Assembly (NCBI GenBank): GCA_018669845.1
Contig: JABHSO010000005.1
Coordinates: forward strand, 1 to 64,000
Source: Gammaproteobacteria bacterium
Lineage (GTDB): Bacteria; Pseudomonadota; Gammaproteobacteria; GCA-001735895
Direction: 5' to 3'
Length of the DNA stretch: 64,000 bases
Under the pieces are notes generated by a model. That model saw nothing but the letters and a program-made list of their open reading frames with translations. It was not told the origin of the DNA and ran no database searches. Shown in pieces: positions 8,706 to 18,900 of this stretch (within the stretch, counting starts at the first letter, position 1; the number at the start of each line of letters is the position of its first letter). The position numbers and the translations under genes were made by a program.

Positions 8706-9542
8706 CTAATCCTTAATTTGTTTTAGTAGCTGAGAAATTCCCGGGTAGTTATCCGGTGTGAGCTGGTATTTTTTTCCAGCATGCCCCCAGGATTCCTGTT
8801 TTTGCAATGCATCGAGTAAGGCTGTTTGATCATTGACATAAAAGCCACCGACAGAATCAACACCATGTTGTAATAAAATATCTGGTAAACCACTGCCGCT
8901 CGGGCCAATCAGACTAAAGCTGGTCGATTGACTGCAGACATCAAGCAAACCGTCTAAAGTCCCGTTGATCAAGGTAGATGCAGTGCACAGTATCTGTTCA
9001 CAGTTTGCCAGATCAGCAGGGTTAGTGCTAAGTTTGATACCGTCCTGAATGTCGACACGGTCAGGATTTTTTTCCAGCACTAATACATTGACCTCCTGAG
9101 AAATCAATTTTTCTATCAGTGGCCTGAAAAAACCTACCATGCCAATGGTCTGACCAGCCTGTGGTTTGCTTAAACCCATATTGCCTGCTTCTGTGGGTAA
9201 GAAGCCTGCTCTACTCATTACATGCTGGCTAAGTGCGTTAAAGGTGCCCAGAGCTACTGCATTTAAAGCAGGGGAATCATCTGTGAGCTGTTCAATTAAA
9301 TCTAAAACATTACTTTCTATAACTATTCCTTCAGGGTAAAGCTGCCAAAGCTGTTGCAGAGTCTCGTTTAAACTGGTGTAAAAGGGACCGGCGCTTCCAT
9401 CCTGTAAAAATACAAAACCAAATTCGTCTGGTTTTTCTACATCATCCACAATAGCAGGTAAATGAATACTACTGACTTTGGGTATTTGAATGGATGTTGA
9501 AACTTGTCTTGCCAGTTCAATGTATTCATCAGGGAGAGTCAT
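8706..9542 (-). CDS. DUF364 family protein (putative heavy-metal chelation domain)
   Basis: 278 residues. The C-terminal half has the Rossmann-like pattern of DUF364: a glycine-rich strand (TIGMVGFFRPLIEKL), then VLEKNPDR, and a conserved stretch (CEQILCTASTLINGTLDGLL) followed by GPSGSGLPDILL. DUF364 is annotated as a putative heavy-metal chelation domain; the biochemical role of most members is unknown. Its start overlaps the stop of the upstream membrane gene by four bases (ATGA), indicating translational coupling. Cytoplasmic, no signal peptide. Confidence 0.8.
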   Translation of the reverse strand: MTLPDEYIELARQVSTSIQIPKVSSIHLPAIVDDVEKPDEFGFVFLQDGSAGPFYTSLNETLQQLWQLYPEGIVIESNVLDLIEQLTDDSPALNAVALGTFNALSQHVMSRAGFLPTEAGNMGLSKPQAGQTIGMVGFFRPLIEKLISQEVNVLVLEKNPDRVDIQDGIKLSTNPADLANCEQILCTASTLINGTLDGLLDVCSQSTSFSLIGPSGSGLPDILLQHGVDSVGGFYVNDQTALLDALQKQESWGHAGKKYQLTPDNYPGISQLLKQIKD

Positions 9543-9991
9543 TTTGGTTTGGTCTTGAATTGGTTATTTGAGCGGAGCCCCCATTTTTGCTGCAGGGTGA
9601 CCGGTAAGTAATTTTTATGTCGTAAACGCCTGGTGCTATGACTGACAAAAGAAGAAAATATGATGACAACTATCAGTAATAATGTCTGATTGTTTTCATT
9701 CACTACCGGAATGCACAGCAGCAGTAATATTTTAATCAGCACACTCACTCCTCTAATCTCGAACAGGGTATCAAAGCTTTCATACAGATCCAGCATAAAT
9801 AGACCCAGTCCCGTGGTCACTGTGGCAATAAGCCAGGGCGTTAGTAAATTTGGCTCTATATGAAAAAAAATGCCTCCGACCAGAATGCTGATGCTTAGTA
9901 AGTGAGCGGCGCGTAAAATATTTAAAATTAATCGTCGGTGCGGAACCTGACGATAATGTTGTGGAAACAAAAGGGAGCGAATAGTGGGCAT
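9539..9991 (-). CDS. Hypothetical four-helix membrane protein
   Basis: 150 residues with about four hydrophobic segments (roughly 30-45, 50-68, 84-97, 101-117), an Arg/Lys-rich N-terminus and a basic C-terminal tail. No catalytic motif is recognised. First gene of a leftward operon with the DUF364 protein (4-bp overlap) and the CxxC protein; a membrane partner for the DUF364 protein is plausible but unproven. Confidence 0.65.
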   Translation of the reverse strand: MPTIRSLLFPQHYRQVPHRRLILNILRAAHLLSISILVGGIFFHIEPNLLTPWLIATVTTGLGLFMLDLYESFDTLFEIRGVSVLIKILLLLCIPVVNENNQTLLLIVVIIFSSFVSHSTRRLRHKNYLPVTLQQKWGLRSNNQFKTKPK

Positions 9992-10078
9992 TCGAAGATT
10001 ATGTACAGATATCTGGCTAAACCAATGAGTTATATCAAAGCATAACAGTATTAGGATTGGTCTAAACTAAATATTTTT

Positions 10079-10111
10079 TCACCACAGAGGACACGGAGAG
10101 CACGAAGGAAA
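10079..10111. repeat. Family B repeat, single arm
   Basis: CACCACAGAGGACACGGAGA and the following bases match the left arm of the inverted-repeat elements at 41033-41182 and 55122-55282. No complementary right arm is seen within the next 100 bases, so this is a half copy. Confidence 0.75.
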
Positions 10112-10167
10112 ATCATTAAGTAATAATGAATCAAGTTTGAATTAGTAGATTAAATAAAAGTGTATTC

Positions 10168-10353
10168 TCATTTATCTACTTTGTTTTCTCCAATATGGGC
10201 AAACAATGCAATGACCCAAATGCAAAAAGCAATAAAACTGGCAAATGTGGCAAGGGGTAAGACATAGGCAAGGAATCGAGATGGACTGTCCATATCGGAG
10301 AAATACCAGGAGGGCATAGCAATTACAATAATGATCAGTAAACGGGTCAACAT
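10168..10353 (-). CDS. Small two-helix membrane protein
   Basis: 61 residues: an N-terminal hydrophobic segment (LLIIIVIAMPSWYF), a short polar loop and a second long hydrophobic segment, with a charged C-terminus. No recognised family. It stands alone on the minus strand, divergent from nifJ; the short size leaves some doubt that it is expressed. Confidence 0.5.
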   Translation of the reverse strand: MLTRLLIIIVIAMPSWYFSDMDSPSRFLAYVLPLATFASFIAFCIWVIALFAHIGENKVDK

Positions 10354-10437
10354 TTCTTTAGTCGATATTTATTAAAGGCTTATTTATTGTATGCCGATCA
10401 ACTGCTATTGTCATTAAAGGTGAAAGCGTAAAAAATT

Positions 10438-10479
10438 TTGATATAGATCATGCCTATTACATGATGATCTGCGTATAAA
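10438..10479 (+). promoter_or_regulatory. FNR/ANR box and -10 element of the nifJ promoter
   Basis: TTGAT-ATAG-ATCAT (10438-10451) matches the FNR consensus TTGAT-N4-ATCAA at nine of ten positions. A -10 hexamer TATAAA lies at 10474-10479, so the predicted start of transcription (about 10486) is 41.5 bp from the centre of the box, the spacing of a class II FNR-activated promoter. No good -35 is present, as expected for such promoters. Confidence 0.8.
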
Positions 10480-10512
10480 TAAGACATCTTATTTGGATGC
10501 AGGACTCATGCT

Positions 10513-13500
10513 GTGAATAAGCTAAAAAGTACCACAATAGATGGTAATCAGGCAGCCGCAACGATTGCCCATTTATGCAATGAAGTCATTGCTATTTATC
10601 CTATTACACCTGCTTCTCCGATGGGTGAATGGTCTGATGAATGGTCTTCTAGAGGGCAGAAAAATCTGTGGGGTACTGTTCCTGATGTTGTAGAAATGCA
10701 ATCTGAAGCCGGTGCCGCAGGAGCTATACACGGCGCATTGCAGACTGGAGCGCTCACCACCACCTTTACCGCATCTCAGGGTTTGCTATTAATGCTACCC
10801 AATATGTATAAGATTGCTGGTGAACTGACACCGACTGTTTTTCACATTTCTGCACGTTCACTAGCCTGCCAGGCGCTATCAATATTTGGGGATCACAGTG
10901 ACGTGATGTCCGCCAGGGCGACAGGGTTTGCACTGCTGGCATCAAATTCTCCGCAGGAAGTTCTGGATCTGGCACTGATTTCTCAGGCAGCAAGTCTGCA
11001 AAGTAAAATTCCTGTCCTGCATTTTTTCGATGGATTCAGAACTTCTCACGAATTATCCAAACTTGATCTTATAGATACTGAATCAGTTAGAGCGATGATC
11101 AGTGATGAGCTAATTGCTGACTTTCGTTCTAGAGCCATGACACCTGAAAATCCTGTGTTACGCGGTAGTTCTCAAAACCCGGATGTATATTTTCAGGCTC
11201 GTGAAACGGTTAACCCCTTCTATCAAAAGATGCCAGATATCGTGCAACAGGTGATGGATCAGTTTGCTAACCTGACCGGGCGACAGTACCAACTGTTTGA
11301 ATATGTTGGTCATCCAGAGGCTGAGAAAGTCATTATGCTGATGGGATCTGGCGCCGAAACCGCTCATGAAACAGTTGATTATTTGACCAAAAATGGTGAA
11401 AAAATCGGTATGATTAAAATTCGACTGTTTCGTCCTCTGGATGTAAAACGTCTGTTACAGGTTATACCTCTAACTGTTACAAGTATCGCTGTGCTGGATC
11501 GTACCAAGGAACCGGGTGCTGCCGGAGAACCGCTGTACAAGGATGTAGTGACTGCGTTTGCTGAACAACTATCAGATGAACAACCATTGTTTGAAAAAAT
11601 GCCAAAAATTGTCGGTGGACGTTATGGACTATCGTCCAAGGAATTTACTCCGGGCATGGTAAAAGCTATTTTTGATATGCTGGCAGAACAGCCGAAGAAT
11701 AATTTTACCATTGGTATTCATGATGATGTTTCATTCAGCAGTTTGTTGTGGGATGACAGCTATCGAACTGAGGCCAATAAAGAAAATTTCCAGGCTATGT
11801 TTTACGGACTGGGCAGTGATGGCACGGTGAGTGCTAATAAAAACAGTATTAAAATTATAGGTGAAAGTACCGATTTAAAAGCGCAGGGTTATTTTGTTTA
11901 TGACTCTAAAAAATCGGGTGCAGTGACTGTGTCCCATTTACGTTTTGGTCCCGAAGTCATTCGTTCAACCTATTTGATTGGAAATAATGATGCTAATTTT
12001 ATTGCCTGCCATCAATCGGGGTTTTTACAACGATTTAATATGCTGGATAACGCGGCTGATAATGCGGTGTTTTTATTAAATTCAACATTACCGGTTGATC
12101 AGGTATGGAATAGTTTGCCAGCAAAAATGCAGCAGCAATGTATCGACAAAAAAATTAAGCTGTATGTTATCGATGCCTACGCAGTGGCATTAAAAGCTGG
12201 CATGGGAAAACGCATCAATACCATTATGCAAACCTGTTTTTTTGCTATCTCAGGCGTATTACCGCAACAGCAGGCGATAGAGTCCATTAAGCAGGCTGTG
12301 GTCAAATCCTATGGAAGAAAAGGTCAGCGCATTGTTGATATGAATTTTAAGGCCATCGATGAAACACTGGCCTGCCTGCAACAGGTTGAGCTGGCTGAAT
12401 CGGTATCCAGTCAATTTGAAATTCGCCCCCCAGTGAGTCCCGATGCACCGGAATTTGTACAAAATGTAACGGCACATATTATTGCAGGTAAGGGTGATTC
12501 TTTACCCGTTAGTGCTTTACCCGTTGATGGTACCTACCCAACGGGAACAGCGGCTTATGAAAAGCGCAATCTGGCACTGGAAATACCGGTCTGGGAAAAT
12601 GATATCTGTTCCCAATGTGGTAAATGCCCGATGGTTTGCCCGCATGCTGCCATTCGTAGCAAAATATTTAATCAACAAGAACTGGATGATGCGCCGCAAA
12701 ACTTTAAATCGATGCCGATGAAAGGCAAAGGTTTTGCAGAAGGTTCTTTTATCAGTTATCAGGTAGCACCGGAGGATTGTACCGGTTGTGGTTTGTGTGT
12801 GGATATTTGTCCTATCAGGGATAAATCCAATGCCAGTCGCAAAGCATTGAATATGCGTCCCATAGAACCTTTACTGGAACAGGAAAAAGAAAACTGGACG
12901 TTTTATTTACAGATTCCGGAAACTGATCGTACCGAGTTAAAAATTAACACTATCAAAGGCGCCATGGCTCTGGAACCCTTGTTTGAATTTTCCGGTTCCT
13001 GTTCCGGGTGTGGTGAAACTCCGTATGTGAAACTGGCCTCGCAATTATTTGGTGATCGTATGCTGGTGGCCAATGCGACTGGTTGTTCTTCCATTTATGG
13101 TGGTAATTTGCCGACTACGCCGTGGACCACCAATAGTGATGGCCGTGGGCCTGCCTGGAATAATTCATTATTTGAAGATAACGCAGAGTTCGGTCTGGGA
13201 ATGCGTGTGGCGGCTGATAAACATAAACAGCAGGCTATAGAGTTATTGCTCGATTTAAAACCACAACTGGATTCCCAACTGGTCGATGAAATTATTGATG
13301 CTGATGAGTTATCCGAAGCGGGCATAAGTGAACAACGAGAGCGTGTAAAACATCTAAATGAAATGTTAGATCAGCTTGACTCAACCGAAGCTACTTTGCT
13401 GAAACAGTTAACCCGGTATTTATGCAGGCTGTCTGTGTGGATTATGGGTGGAGATGGATGGGCTTATGATATCGGTTATGGAGGGCTGGATCATGTTTTA

Positions 13501-14145
13501 GCCAGTGGTCGAAACGTGAATATACTGGTACTTGATACCGAAGTTTATTCCAATACCGGTGGACAGACGTCTAAAGCAACCCCACGGGGTGCAGTGGCCA
13601 AATTCTCTTCAGGAGGTAAAGCCACGGCTAAAAAAGATCTGGCCATGCTGGCGATGGATTATGAAAATGTGTATGTCGCTCACGTGGCCTATGGCGCTAA
13701 AGATGTACAGACTTTACGCACTTTTATTGAAGCCGAAGCCCACGATGGACCTTCTGTCATTATCGCTTATTCACCCTGCATTGCTCATGGTGTGGATTTA
13801 TCCAATAACCATCGACAGCAACAGTTAGCTGTTAACAGCGGGCACTGGCCATTATTCCGTTATGATCCGGTAAAAGCGAGTCAGGGTCAAAATCCGTTAC
13901 ACATGGATTCAAAAGAACCTTCCATTGCGTACCGGGATTATGTGATGAGTGAAACACGCTTTAATATGCTATGGCACACTCACCCGGAAGATGCAGAGAA
14001 GTTTGTGCAACAGGCTCAACAGGAAGTAAATCATCGTTATCATTATTACAAGCAGTTATCTGAGCTGGAGTGGGATGATCAGACGACCCTGAAATCCGCG
14101 CAAGCAAAACTGGCAGACTCTAAGAACATAAAGGGGGACTCTTGA
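10513..14145 (+). CDS. nifJ: Pyruvate:ferredoxin (flavodoxin) oxidoreductase
   Basis: 1210 residues, the full length of single-chain PFOR. It oxidises pyruvate and CoA to acetyl-CoA and CO2 and reduces ferredoxin or flavodoxin. Seen in order: N-terminal domain with IYPITPASPMGE, a beta-rich middle domain, two 4Fe-4S motifs (CSQCGKCPMVCP near residue 700 and CTGCGLCVDICP near 756), a proximal-cluster segment (SGSCSGCGETPY) and the thiamine diphosphate site GGDGWAYDIGYGG near 978. Start is GTG with AGGA 8 bp upstream; an ATG at 10508 opens a two-codon frame ATG-CTG-TGA that overlaps it. An FNR box precedes the gene, predicting low-oxygen induction. The dihydroorotate-dehydrogenase-like gene follows after 1 bp. 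Confidence 0.97.
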   Translation: MNKLKSTTIDGNQAAATIAHLCNEVIAIYPITPASPMGEWSDEWSSRGQKNLWGTVPDVVEMQSEAGAAGAIHGALQTGALTTTFTASQGLLLMLPNMYKIAGELTPTVFHISARSLACQALSIFGDHSDVMSARATGFALLASNSPQEVLDLALISQAASLQSKIPVLHFFDGFRTSHELSKLDLIDTESVRAMISDELIADFRSRAMTPENPVLRGSSQNPDVYFQARETVNPFYQKMPDIVQQVMDQFANLTGRQYQLFEYVGHPEAEKVIMLMGSGAETAHETVDYLTKNGEKIGMIKIRLFRPLDVKRLLQVIPLTVTSIAVLDRTKEPGAAGEPLYKDVVTAFAEQLSDEQPLFEKMPKIVGGRYGLSSKEFTPGMVKAIFDMLAEQPKNNFTIGIHDDVSFSSLLWDDSYRTEANKENFQAMFYGLGSDGTVSANKNSIKIIGESTDLKAQGYFVYDSKKSGAVTVSHLRFGPEVIRSTYLIGNNDANFIACHQSGFLQRFNMLDNAADNAVFLLNSTLPVDQVWNSLPAKMQQQCIDKKIKLYVIDAYAVALKAGMGKRINTIMQTCFFAISGVLPQQQAIESIKQAVVKSYGRKGQRIVDMNFKAIDETLACLQQVELAESVSSQFEIRPPVSPDAPEFVQNVTAHIIAGKGDSLPVSALPVDGTYPTGTAAYEKRNLALEIPVWENDICSQCGKCPMVCPHAAIRSKIFNQQELDDAPQNFKSMPMKGKGFAEGSFISYQVAPEDCTGCGLCVDICPIRDKSNASRKALNMRPIEPLLEQEKENWTFYLQIPETDRTELKINTIKGAMALEPLFEFSGSCSGCGETPYVKLASQLFGDRMLVANATGCSSIYGGNLPTTPWTTNSDGRGPAWNNSLFEDNAEFGLGMRVAADKHKQQAIELLLDLKPQLDSQLVDEIIDADELSEAGISEQRERVKHLNEMLDQLDSTEATLLKQLTRYLCRLSVWIMGGDGWAYDIGYGGLDHVLASGRNVNILVLDTEVYSNTGGQTSKATPRGAVAKFSSGGKATAKKDLAMLAMDYENVYVAHVAYGAKDVQTLRTFIEAEAHDGPSVIIAYSPCIAHGVDLSNNHRQQQLAVNSGHWPLFRYDPVKASQGQNPLHMDSKEPSIAYRDYVMSETRFNMLWHTHPEDAEKFVQQAQQEVNHRYHYYKQLSELEWDDQTTLKSAQAKLADSKNIKGDS

Positions 14146-14146
14146 T

Positions 14147-15157
14147 ATGGATTTATCCACTCAATACATGGGACTTGATTTAAAGAATCCAATTGTGGCG
14201 TCATCCAGTCCTTTAACCTGGGCACTGGAAAGTTCGCTGGCATTACAAAAAGCCGGAGCAGCAGCCATCATTATGCCGTCACTTTTTGAAGAGCAGATAG
14301 AGCATGAACAGGCACAGCTGGATCGCTTTATTCATCAGCAATCAATCGGGCATTCTGAAACTAATGGTTTCCATCCTCAATTGACGGACTACATGGATTA
14401 TCAGAATAAATACCTGAACCAGCTGGAACTGTTAAAGCGTGAACTGAGTATTCCCGTTATTGCCAGTTTGAATGGTATTAGTGAGGGAGGGTGGGTGCAA
14501 AATGCTCAGGATCTTGAACAGGCCGGTGCTGATGCTCTGGAGTTGAATATCTACTATGTTGCTGCAAATCCTGAAGAATCGAGTGCTCAGGTAGAGCAGC
14601 GATATTTGTCCGTTTTTGAGGCTGTTAAGCAATGCGTCAAAATACCTGTAGGGGTCAAGCTAACACATCAGTTCAGTGCCATTAGTAGTATGGTTAAACA
14701 ACTTGAACAGGCTGGAGCTGCTGGTATTTCCTTATTCAATCGCTTTTATCAACCTGATATCGATCTGGAGACTTTACACATAGAGCCAAAACTGGAATTA
14801 TCCAGTTCTTCTGAAGCTTTGTTACGTATTCGCTGGATAGCCATACTGCGTCATCAGTTATCATTATCTCTTGCGATAACAGGAGGTATGCATTCGTCAG
14901 AAGATGTTCTTAAAGGTTTGCTGGCGGGGGCTGATATTACCTGTATGTGTAGTGTTTTACTGGAAAAAGGACCTGAACACATAGGTCGAGTTCTGGAACA
15001 GATGTCCTTATGGATGATGGATAAAGAGTATGAATCGGTGAATCAGCTTAAGGGCAGTTTGAGTTATATTAATGCCGTTAATCCAGCTGCTTTCGAACGT
15101 GCGAATTATGTTGAAATTTTAAACAGTTATTCACCTGCTTCAGGTGTTCAGGTCTAA
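14147..15157 (+). CDS. Dihydroorotate dehydrogenase-like protein linked to nifJ
   Basis: 336 residues with the FMN-binding TIM-barrel pattern of the PyrD family: NPIVASSSPLTW at the start, a GADALELNIYY segment, IPVGVKLT, and a late AITGGMHSSEDVLKGLLAGAD phosphate-binding region. This is the divergent branch that commonly sits beside PFOR genes and is not the pyrimidine-biosynthesis enzyme proper; its substrate is not established. It begins one base after the nifJ stop with RBS AAGGGGGA inside the nifJ end, so the two are translated together. Confidence 0.88.
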   Translation: MDLSTQYMGLDLKNPIVASSSPLTWALESSLALQKAGAAAIIMPSLFEEQIEHEQAQLDRFIHQQSIGHSETNGFHPQLTDYMDYQNKYLNQLELLKRELSIPVIASLNGISEGGWVQNAQDLEQAGADALELNIYYVAANPEESSAQVEQRYLSVFEAVKQCVKIPVGVKLTHQFSAISSMVKQLEQAGAAGISLFNRFYQPDIDLETLHIEPKLELSSSSEALLRIRWIAILRHQLSLSLAITGGMHSSEDVLKGLLAGADITCMCSVLLEKGPEHIGRVLEQMSLWMMDKEYESVNQLKGSLSYINAVNPAAFERANYVEILNSYSPASGVQV

Positions 15158-15209
15158 ACCCAAATAGCCCTGAGCTTCAGACATTCATCTGCTCTGCTAT
15201 ACTATTTTT

Positions 15210-15812
15210 ATGTCTGATTTGAACCTCCTGAGCCTGCAGCAAATTCAACAATGTTTAACTCAAAACTCTGGAGTTACTCATGATTTACCTGGATATTATG
15301 CTGAAATTGAGTGCCAACAGGCTGCCGTGTTAATTCCGTTTGTGAAAATAAAGCAGCAGTGGCATCTGCTTTTTATTCGTCGGGCATTACATCAAAATGA
15401 TCAACACAGCGGACAGGTCGCTTTTGCCGGTGGAAAATTTGAAACATTTGATAATAACCTGCATAAGACTGCTTTACGTGAAGCTCAGGAGGAAATAGGA
15501 GTGTCTCCGAATGATGTGACTATTTTAGGAACACTCAACCATCATCACAGTATTAGCCGGTTTCAAATTACACCCGTGGTAGCGCATATACCCTGGCCCT
15601 ATGATTTGATGCCGGATAATCAGGAGGTTGCACGTATTTTTACCATTCCGTTAAGCTGGTTAGCCAATCCGGATCATTACAAAATAAAGCAGCACCAGCA
15701 TGCACGGAAGACAGCTTTTCCGGTAGTTTACTTTGATGAATTTGATGGTGAATTACTGTGGGGGGCTACAGCGAGAATGACTCTATCATTGATATCGTTG
15801 TTAAGTTGTTAA
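15210..15812 (+). CDS. Nudix hydrolase, CoA pyrophosphatase (NudL/YeaB) type
   Basis: 200 residues. The Nudix box is present as GGKFETFDNN followed by TALREAQEEIGV; the Asp in place of the first Glu is normal for the CoA-pyrophosphatase branch, which cleaves CoA to 4'-phosphopantetheine and 3',5'-ADP. There is no Shine-Dalgarno before the ATG. A TATACT hexamer at 15198-15203 would place transcription start at or next to the ATG, so this mRNA may be leaderless. CoA turnover would fit the upstream CoA-using PFOR, but this is only contextual. Confidence 0.87.
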   Translation: MSDLNLLSLQQIQQCLTQNSGVTHDLPGYYAEIECQQAAVLIPFVKIKQQWHLLFIRRALHQNDQHSGQVAFAGGKFETFDNNLHKTALREAQEEIGVSPNDVTILGTLNHHHSISRFQITPVVAHIPWPYDLMPDNQEVARIFTIPLSWLANPDHYKIKQHQHARKTAFPVVYFDEFDGELLWGATARMTLSLISLLSC

Positions 15813-15951
15813 ATGTCTATAAAATCCTGTTAATTAAGATATTCCTTCTATACTAGTTAATATGCTTTTATCCGGGGTTACCAGCATTTACCTGTAACTG
15901 CATAATTTCAATCAATAATGAAAGTCTGGATCATTTATATCGAAACAGAGA

Positions 15952-18900
15952 ATGTCATTAAATTCAAACAAATCGTCAGTTTATTCAAAGACTATCAGTC
16001 GTGATCGAGTTAAATTACTGGTCTCAATATTCTGTCTGTTAAGCATATATATAATCGGTAATTACTCCGGTTTATTAGAGGGCAAAGCCCTTAGCTGGTG
16101 GACTGACTTTTCCTGGACTATTGCCGCTCTATTAGCTGCCTGGCGAAGTTATGTCACTGCCAGATTACGTCCAGTAAAACATGAACGGAAAGCCTGGTAT
16201 TTATTTAGTCTGGCTGCTTTTTCCTGGTTTGTCGGCATGCTGATCTGGGATTACGACGAAATATTTGGTGGTGAACTTATCCCTTTTCCCAGTGTTGGAG
16301 ACTGGTTCTTCATGGGATACGCAGTATTTTTTATAGCGGCCCTTTTTTATTATCGTACTCGAACGCCTTCCCGCAAGAATAACCTGATTCAGTTTGCTAA
16401 TCTTGGGCTTATCATCAGTACTATTTTTGTACTCTGTTTATTGCTTTTTGCATCTGCTCTGGAGCAATCATCTAACCCGGTACATTATGAAATGTATGCG
16501 TTGTTTCATTCTGTATTGACAGTAATCGGCCTTGTTTTTGGTATTTACTGTTACTGGTTTTTTATCTGGTCTGAAAACAGGGCAAGTTTTCGATTGATGA
16601 TAGTGTCTATATTCATATTAGCGGTAACCGAGACTCTATACGGTTTTCAGCTATTAGGTCATGATTTTGATGCCAGTAGTTATTTAAATGTTTACTGGTT
16701 ACTGGCTTTTGCATTGCATTACTGGGCTGCTTTTGAACAGGATTTAGTAGTCGATTCACCTTCAGCAGCTATGGATCAGGATGAGGTGAATACTCATTCA
16801 GCCAAATATGAAGCGATATTACCAGCTTTGACCCTGTTCACTGTACTGTTTTCTCTGTATCTATTTAAAGATCAACTGGAAAATGTTTTTCCAATTTTAC
16901 TGGTGCCCGGCTTAGCCTTTGGATTGTTTCTTGCGCTTAGAGAATGGTCAACTCATAGCCTGGAATCCTCTTTTCTACAGAAGCTAAAAACCTCGAATAC
17001 TCGACTGCATGCCGTACAAAAAATGGCTCAAATTGGTCACTGGGAAAGAAATCTATCTACGGATAAAGTGACCTTTTCTACTGAAATTTTCAATATCTTT
17101 GGGATGGATCATCAAGATTCAAGCAAGTTTGATGATGTTTTTGTTGATATTCTTCATCCGGATGATAGAGACAAAATAAAACAGGCTGTAATAGATTGCC
17201 GTGCAAAACATAAACCTTACCAGCAACTGGAATATCGAATAATAAAACCTGATGGCAGTGAACATACTTTATTTAGCCAGTCTAAAATTGTGTATGGGGA
17301 TAAAGGAGAGGAAATTCGTCAGGAAGGGTTTGTTCAGGATATTACCCAGCAAAAAAAGAATGAAACTCAATACAAAAATCTATTGCATGATTCCCATGAA
17401 CGGGTAAAGGAATTGCAATGTATTCATGGTATTGCAGAAATCATTAAGTCTCACCGTAATCAGGAAGATATTTTTCGGGGTGTCGTCAAGCTCATTCCTC
17501 CGGGTTGGCAATTTCCAGAGATCACCAGAGCCAGAATTATTTTTAAAAACAGGGAGTATGTTTCTGAAAAATTTAAGGAAACTGAGTGGGTTCAAAAAAG
17601 TGAAATAGATATTCAGGGAAAAATAGAAGGAAGTATTCAGGTTTTCTATACTGATAAATGCCCAGAGCTGGATGAAGGGCCATTTTTAAAGGAAGAGCGG
17701 AACCTGATAGATACCATAGCGAAGAGCATCAGTGAGGCCATTGAGTTAAGTGTTGCAGAGAATGAACTCAGGAAGCTTTCCAGAGCTGTGGAATCCAGTT
17801 CATCAGCTGTCTATATTACGGATCTTAGCGGTACTATAGAATATGTGAACCCCAAGTTTAGTGAAATAACCGGCTATACAAGGGAAGAAGGTATTGGTCA
17901 AAATCCACGTTTTCTTAAATCGGGAGAAACTCCGGAAACGCTTTATGCCGACCTCTGGAGCACCATTACCTCTGGAGGTGAATGGAAGGGAGAAATACAT
18001 AACCGCAAAAAAGATGGTAGTTTTTACTGGGCTCATGATTCTATATCCGGGGTCAGAAATGCCTCTGGAGACATCACCCATTACATCTGTATCCAGGATG
18101 ATGTGACCCATGAATTCGAAATGACAGAAAAGCTGAGCTACCAGGCTTCTCATGATATCTTGACCGGCTTAATAAACCGCTATGAGTTTGAACGGCGAAT
18201 AGAAAGGTTGATTTCAACTTTACCTGATGGAAAAGATGAACATGCGCTGTTTTTTATGGACCTTGACCAGTTTAAAGTTATTAATGATACCTGTGGTCAT
18301 ACCGCCGGAGATGAACTGTTACGTCAGCTGGCCAGAGAAATGCTGGTTGTGGTCAGAAAACGTGACACGCTGGCTCGCCTTGGTGGTGATGAGTTTGGCG
18401 TGCTCATGGAGCATTGCTCACTGGAACAGGCTCATCGTGTCGCTGAAATGTTACTCAACTGTATTCAAAACTATCAATTTAGCTGGAACGGGCAGAACTT
18501 CCGGGTTGGTATTAGTATAGGACTGGTAGCTATAAAGAGTCAGTCATCGAATTTAACTGAATTACTTCAACAGGCTGATGCAGCCTGTTACATGGCCAAG
18601 GATTTAGGCAGGAATCGTATTCATGAGTTTCACCTTAATGATACTGAACTGGCACAGCGTCATGGTCAGATGCAATGGGTGGGGCGTATTAATGAAGCGC
18701 TGCAACAAGATCATTTCAGATTATTTGCCCAGCCTATAGTGCCCCTGAAAAATAGTTCGGGGGAACATTATGAGATTCTACTCAGGATGAAGGGTCGTGA
18801 TGGTGAAATTATTCCTCCGGGAGCATTTCTACCTGCAGCTGAACGGTTTGACCTAATTGAAAAAATAGATGACTGGGTGGTCAATCATACTTTTTCTTTG

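Noticed and set aside
12482-12721. 79-codon plus-strand open frame inside nifJ
   Set aside because: Shifted-frame shadow of conserved nifJ sequence; no start signals or family.
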